From assembly GCA_033816765.1 (NCBI GenBank), contig CM066295.1, positions 62,001-126,000 on the forward strand: a stretch of 64,000 bases of DNA. The letters are read 5' to 3'. Both the position numbers and the translations under genes were made by a program. The stretch is from Nothopassalora personata (lineage: Eukaryota > Ascomycota > Dothideomycetes > Mycosphaerellales > Mycosphaerellaceae). Below are positions 59,801 through 64,000 of the stretch, in pieces (position 1 is the stretch's first letter; each line of letters starts with the position of its first letter). Below the pieces are notes generated by a model. That model saw only the letters and a list, made by a program, of their open reading frames with translations, had not been told where the DNA came from and did not search any database.

Positions 59801-60017
59801 TACGCGACGTAAGTGCTCTAGTTCTATACTATAAGGTGTACGCTACTATAAGTTATGTATATTATATAACTTATAATTGACGTAGAGCGTAGGACTTACC
59901 GTACTATATATATATAGATTAGCCTAGAGTAGTACTTACCTATAGTTATTAGTAAGTATTTCTCAGTTACTAGGGCGTAGTCGAGGCCGTAGGTATTCTA
60001 ACTTCTTCTTAGAGCCG
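56831..60017. repeat. Heavily RIP-mutated DNA, not identified
   Basis: About 3.2 kb with dense TAG/TAA in all frames. No LTR, RT, transposase or integrase motif was recognised. It is probably the continuation of the old unit into which family-B copy 2 inserted. Confidence 0.5.
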
Positions 60018-60232
60018 ATTAGTGTCACGATCCAAGCGTGCACCGGCGCTGCAGCCCAATCAAACCTGAGGCAGCAGCCGCCAAGAATCAGGTGACATTG
60101 ATTAGTCACCTGCAGCCTTTTCACAAGCAGCCCCTTCAATTCTAGCTTAGACACATGCAATCTACTATCTGCTTTTAAACACCTTTATGAGCCCATTTCA
60201 TGACTTCCAACCACTTGTAACGTGATAATTAG
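60018..60232. mobile_element. Young unmutated LTR-like insertion with ATTAG target duplication
   Basis: A 205-bp insert (60023-60227) starting TGTCACGATCC and ending ACGTGATA. The ends are complementary over seven bases with one mismatch. A perfect ATTAG duplication flanks it (60018-60022 and 60228-60232). It has normal CpA/TpG content inside RIP-saturated DNA. The TG start and 5-bp duplication fit a solo LTR; a small DNA element is possible. It is unrelated to the other LTRs here. Confidence 0.75.
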
Positions 60233-62442
60233 TACCGTTAAGACTAGGGTCATTATTTCTTCGATACTAAGTGTCTAGCTCTAGCTAAATTCTATTATCA
60301 TACTCGATATACGTATATAATAAATTGCGAGCTACGGCTAATAGCGTACGTCCTTTAGAAGCATTTTTTAGTATAATCTAGATGCTCTTAGTAGTATAGC
60401 TATTATCGTTATATAGATAAATAGTACTACGTTTACTTATTTTCTATTTTCCGGATTCCTATATCCCGTAACCGGTTTCCCGACGGTAGCGAAGTATATA
60501 AGATACCGGACTATTACTATTACTAGAGTTACTTATAAACATCGATAATAGACTACTTAGCTAGCGACATTTAATATAGTAGGAATACTATCGTTCTGTA
60601 GCTTTATACGGATTAGTATTAAAAAGCTACGGTTGAAGTACGTAAGCGCCGTAGCCTATCGGTCGATCTCGGGCCGTAATGTATCGCGGCTCGTAAAAAT
60701 CTTTAAACTTAAAGGCTATTAACGCTAGGATAAAGCAAACTATATAGATACGGGTGTAATATCGCGACGTCTTAATACCTCCCTAAACACCGGAGAGATA
60801 TAATTACCTCGATACTTTCTAGGCTCTCTAGACAAATTACTACTATTAAGTCTAAAATAAGATATCTAAAAGGTCTCTATAGGCTCGAAGCCGCTAGGGT
60901 TTATCTTAACTATAACGACTAATAGTAGCTAGTGCGAATATTCGTAGACGGTAGGTAGTAGCGATGTTAAGATTATACTTCTATAGCTAAGATATTATAG
61001 ATACGGATTAGGTAACCTACGATACTATCGCGGAAGGATTCGCAAACGAGGGCTTATTTACCGATAGTAAGATCTTTCGAAAGATTAGAGTATATAACGT
61101 AAGAGGCTAGGAGTAGAGTAAGTTAAAGTAGTAGGCTCGACTAATAGAGATAAAACGTAAAGACCTACAATAACTTCTTAAAAACTACCGCTAACGGGAC
61201 GTATTTAACGCCTTATTATAGTAGCCTAGACTATAGTAGCTAATTTGCTTAGGATCTTTATATCGCTTTCTTACTATAAAATGCGATAAGGTAAACGAGT
61301 CTATATAGACTATGTTTTAGTCGCTAACTAGTATTAATAGGAGTTTCTACGATATTTAGTATATATCCGTCTTATCTAGACCTCGATTCTACGAGGTGTC
61401 TAGGATCTAGATAACGCCGTTACTAATATAACTATTAGAGGGCTCGAATACCTATTGCCTACTATGTCCGTAGATAATATAGCCTTAGTGAAACGCTAGA
61501 TAGATTAATAGCTACTATTCCCTTCCTTATAGTAGAGCCGGTAGATAATCTTATAGAACATCTTATTAGTATCTTACCTAATACCTATCCTTAGACTCTT
61601 CTTTAAGAACCTAAAGTACCTAGAGCTATACGCTAAAATTATACGTAGTCTCCTACCTACTAAATTACGAAGGTTAATCTAGTTAGCCCTACGTAGATCT
61701 TATTACTAGAAGCCGAACCTCTATATCGAGTACGCGGAGTACAATATCCGACAATATCCGTAGTAAACTTTTAATACGGGCCTCTATCTAGGGTACTAGT
61801 AGCTATAGCTCTTTACTATACGTTATTTCCCTTAGATAATTAATATAACTACACGTAAAGAGCTTAACGAGAAGAAACCGACCGCCGTTAAGCTAAACCC
61901 TATACTTTAGTAACGATTTGCTAAATTAGCCTAGGATCTTAGTTTTAAGATAAGTTCGATAGATTAACTACGGTAGGCGGATAGTTACTCCGAGATTAAT
62001 TACTAAGTAGTAAGCCTATATAGATATCCGTAGGAGATCGCGAGTAACGTTAAATAGGACATTATAGTAATCCTACGTAGGTAGTCGAGACATCGTAATA
62101 TCGTAACTTAGCCGTCGCTAGTAGGATATACGCTTATACTACCTAAGCGGCGCTATAGACGGCCTTATTCGGGTAACTATTATCGTAATAGGTTATCCCT
62201 CTTTTTACCCTCTCTTTATAAAGTATAAAGTAAGGCCGGCTACAATATTACGACGTTCTTCTATAAGCGTGACTTATTCTAGAGTTTCTTCGGACGTTAC
62301 GACTTAGTAGAAGGCGTCTTTTAGCGTATCCGGAAGATCTAAACACCCTAGTAATAGATATAGACCTAGACTCCTACGATAACTATAAAAGTCTTACTAA
62401 GGATCTTAAGAAACTTAATCGCCTACTTCGTAAAGAGTAGAT
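60233..62442. repeat. Heavily RIP-mutated DNA, not identified
   Basis: About 2.2 kb continuing the block before 60018. No domains or terminal repeats were recognised. Confidence 0.5.
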
Positions 62443-62819
62443 TATTAGGTTTAGTTAAACCTATAATCTTACTAAGTTAACTAATAAGTTAGGTAACCTT
62501 CGTTCGATCGAGATTTGTTCTCGTCGAGTAGGAGTAAGAGGGAGAGCAATATAAAGTAGTAGCGAGGTAGCGGTTAGGTAAGGTTATATTCTAAATAGTA
62601 AGATTAAATAGTAAGTTAAACGCTTCTAAACCATAAGGGCTTTTAGCGTTCCTAAATATAAAGGAGACATTACTAGTCTTAGCCTTAATCGCTCGATTAC
62701 TAATAAGCGAGTAATCTCGAATTACTAAGTCGCTAGTAAGCGAGTAATCTTATACGGTACACGTAATCTCTATAGCTAATAGTTAGGCGTGCCGTCGTAG
62801 CTTAAACCGAACCGTAACA
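62443..62819 (-). repeat. 3' LTR of family-A copy 3
   Basis: Starts TATTAGG (TGTTAGG before RIP) and ends AACCGTAACA, 377 bp. It shares TTAGCGTTCCTAAATATAAA and GCGAGTAATCT blocks with the LTRs near 18.9-19.6 kb. The adjacent ctatctccctt is the complement of the polypurine tract. Confidence 0.78.
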
Positions 62820-62897
62820 CTATCTCCCTTCTAGCCTAGCTTCGTCTCGAAGCTTATATAAGATAATATAATGTCTAATCTTTATAGGCTATAAACG

Positions 62898-63410
62898 ATG
62901 TCTTCTTCTTCTTCTAAAAACCGTCTCCGGCTCGCTAAGGAAATTAACGAATACGGTCGTCTGGTAGATCTCGCGTATAACTATTGTTTCTTTAACGGGT
63001 TGTCCTATGTCGCTATAGAAGGCAATTTTTAGCTTTAGTGTTTAGAGTGTGTTCGTCGCGGGCGTAAGTATATAAACCTATCCTAGGAGTCTCTTAATAA
63101 GACCCGGGAGGAATACCGGAAAAAGGTCGAAAAGGATAAGGAGGAGCTTACGGAGGTCCTAGTACGGTTAATACGGGATAAGGTAATACTTCGCTAAGCG
63201 GAGGAGCGCGCGCGTAAGAAGGCGTAGTATCTAGAGGCCGAAATAGAGGCTTCTAGAGAGATTAAGGACGTCAATTGTCCTACTACCTATACGACTATTA
63301 GCCTTTCTCCTACTATATAGTCCTCGATCGACTTTATTAATAACGCGATCGATTTTTCTATTCCTTCTAGTTCTACTAGGTAGCCCGTTATAGGTATTGT
63401 TTCTTTTTAA
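62898..63410 (+). pseudogene. Family-A antisense ORF, copy 3
   Basis: 171 codons from ATG 62898 (MSSSSS) to TAA 63408-63410, antisense to pol. A Cys cluster CLECVRRGRKY (Cys to Tyr at the last position) is followed by a long coiled coil (NKTREEYRKKVEKDKEELTE, EERARKKA, EAEIEASREI) and a Ser/Thr/Pro tail. About seven in-frame stops, mostly TAG. Unlike copies 1 and 2, no tRNA-like module separates it from the chromodomain. Confidence 0.75.
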
Positions 63411-63429
63411 ATTCTCGGATTTTTTGTTA

Positions 63430-64000
63430 ATAGTTTCGTAGGTTTTCGTCTAGTTCCTAGGTATTTTCTAATTTGTCTCATCCCTTCCATTTAATAAGGT
63501 ATCGCTAACCCTTCCTATCTAGGATCTTTTCGACTTCGAATTCGTTTTCTACTTCCGGCTTAAAATAGAAGCTTTCCTAGTAAGGTGTTTCGGCGTACGC
63601 GGGTTCTAATAGTAAAATATAGAACACTAGGTGAATCTTTACATCCTTTAGTAGCCGTAGTCGGTAGTTAACGGGTCCTCGTACTTCTTTAACGAGAAAT
63701 AGCCCGACTTTTACCTAATCTAGTTTCTTAGTCTTTCTTCTTATTTTAAGGTTCTTTATAAGGAGATAGACCTTATTTCCCTTCTTAAGCTAAGGTGCCA
63801 TTTGTTGTTTCTTATCGTATAGTGTCGCAATTTTATCTTAGTTACTCTTAACTCTCCGTATTAAGTTTTTGTAGATAGTTTTTATTGCTTTAGTAGTTAC
63901 GATTGCCCTTTTAGCTTATAGATATAATCCTTCTTCGCTAAATAGGTTCGGATGCTTACCGTAGTTTACGAAGAAAGGTGTTTCGTCCGTTATCTTAGAC
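63430..64000 (-). pseudogene. Family-A chromovirus pol remnant, copy 3 (3' end only)
   Basis: Minus-strand chromodomain and integrase C-terminus matching copies 1 and 2 (block around 63450-63560, then the region encoding the polar integrase tail). The element continues beyond the right edge. Confidence 0.8.

Overview
This window is nuclear DNA of a filamentous ascomycete (Pezizomycotina, most likely a Dothideomycete). Evidence: short GT-AG introns with CTRAC branch points, a Ppg1-type phosphatase and a Hei10-type RING protein, and large repeat blocks carrying the signature of repeat-induced point mutation (RIP). In those blocks CpA and TpG are nearly absent, TpA is in excess, CpG is kept, and reading frames are interrupted almost only by TAG/TAA. 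Nothing bacterial and no CRISPR array was seen.

Layout. (1) 1-8.85 kb is a host gene island: a Hei10/CCNB1IP1-like meiotic RING protein (minus, cut by the left edge), a Ser/Thr-rich single-pass membrane protein (plus), the PP2A-like phosphatase Ppg1 (minus) and a proline/glutamine-rich protein of unknown role (plus). (2) 8.85-33.84 kb is RIP-mutated repeat DNA. It holds an ACCGGT-rich tract containing a young unmutated solo LTR (13032-13377), two chromodomain Ty3/gypsy elements of one family (A) lying tail to tail (15.2-18.9 and 19.2-23.4 kb), and a near-complete second-family (B) element (23359-30238). (3) 33.84-43.77 kb is only lightly mutated. It contains decayed but frame-retaining genes, a GH7 cellulase fragment and an apparently intact 1.2-kb Tc1/mariner transposon with a TA duplication. 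(4) 43.77-64 kb returns to heavy RIP: a dead Tc1/mariner copy, a complete family-B element with an AAAAT target duplication (49932-56634), a second unmutated LTR-like insertion (60023-60227) and the 3' end of another family-A element running off the right edge.

Most interesting observation. Both chromovirus families carry an extra gene on the strand opposite to gag-pol, between the chromodomain and the 3' LTR. In family B it is a four-exon, three-intron gene whose splice signals, exon 2 length (254 nt in both copies), intron 3 length (59 nt in both) and protein sequence are conserved between two diverged copies. In family A it is a 170-188 codon Cys-motif plus coiled-coil ORF, followed in two copies by a 74-nt tRNA-like module with intact A and B boxes. 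These look like real accessory genes of the retrotransposons. All copies here are disabled by RIP, so any function must be sought in unmutated relatives.
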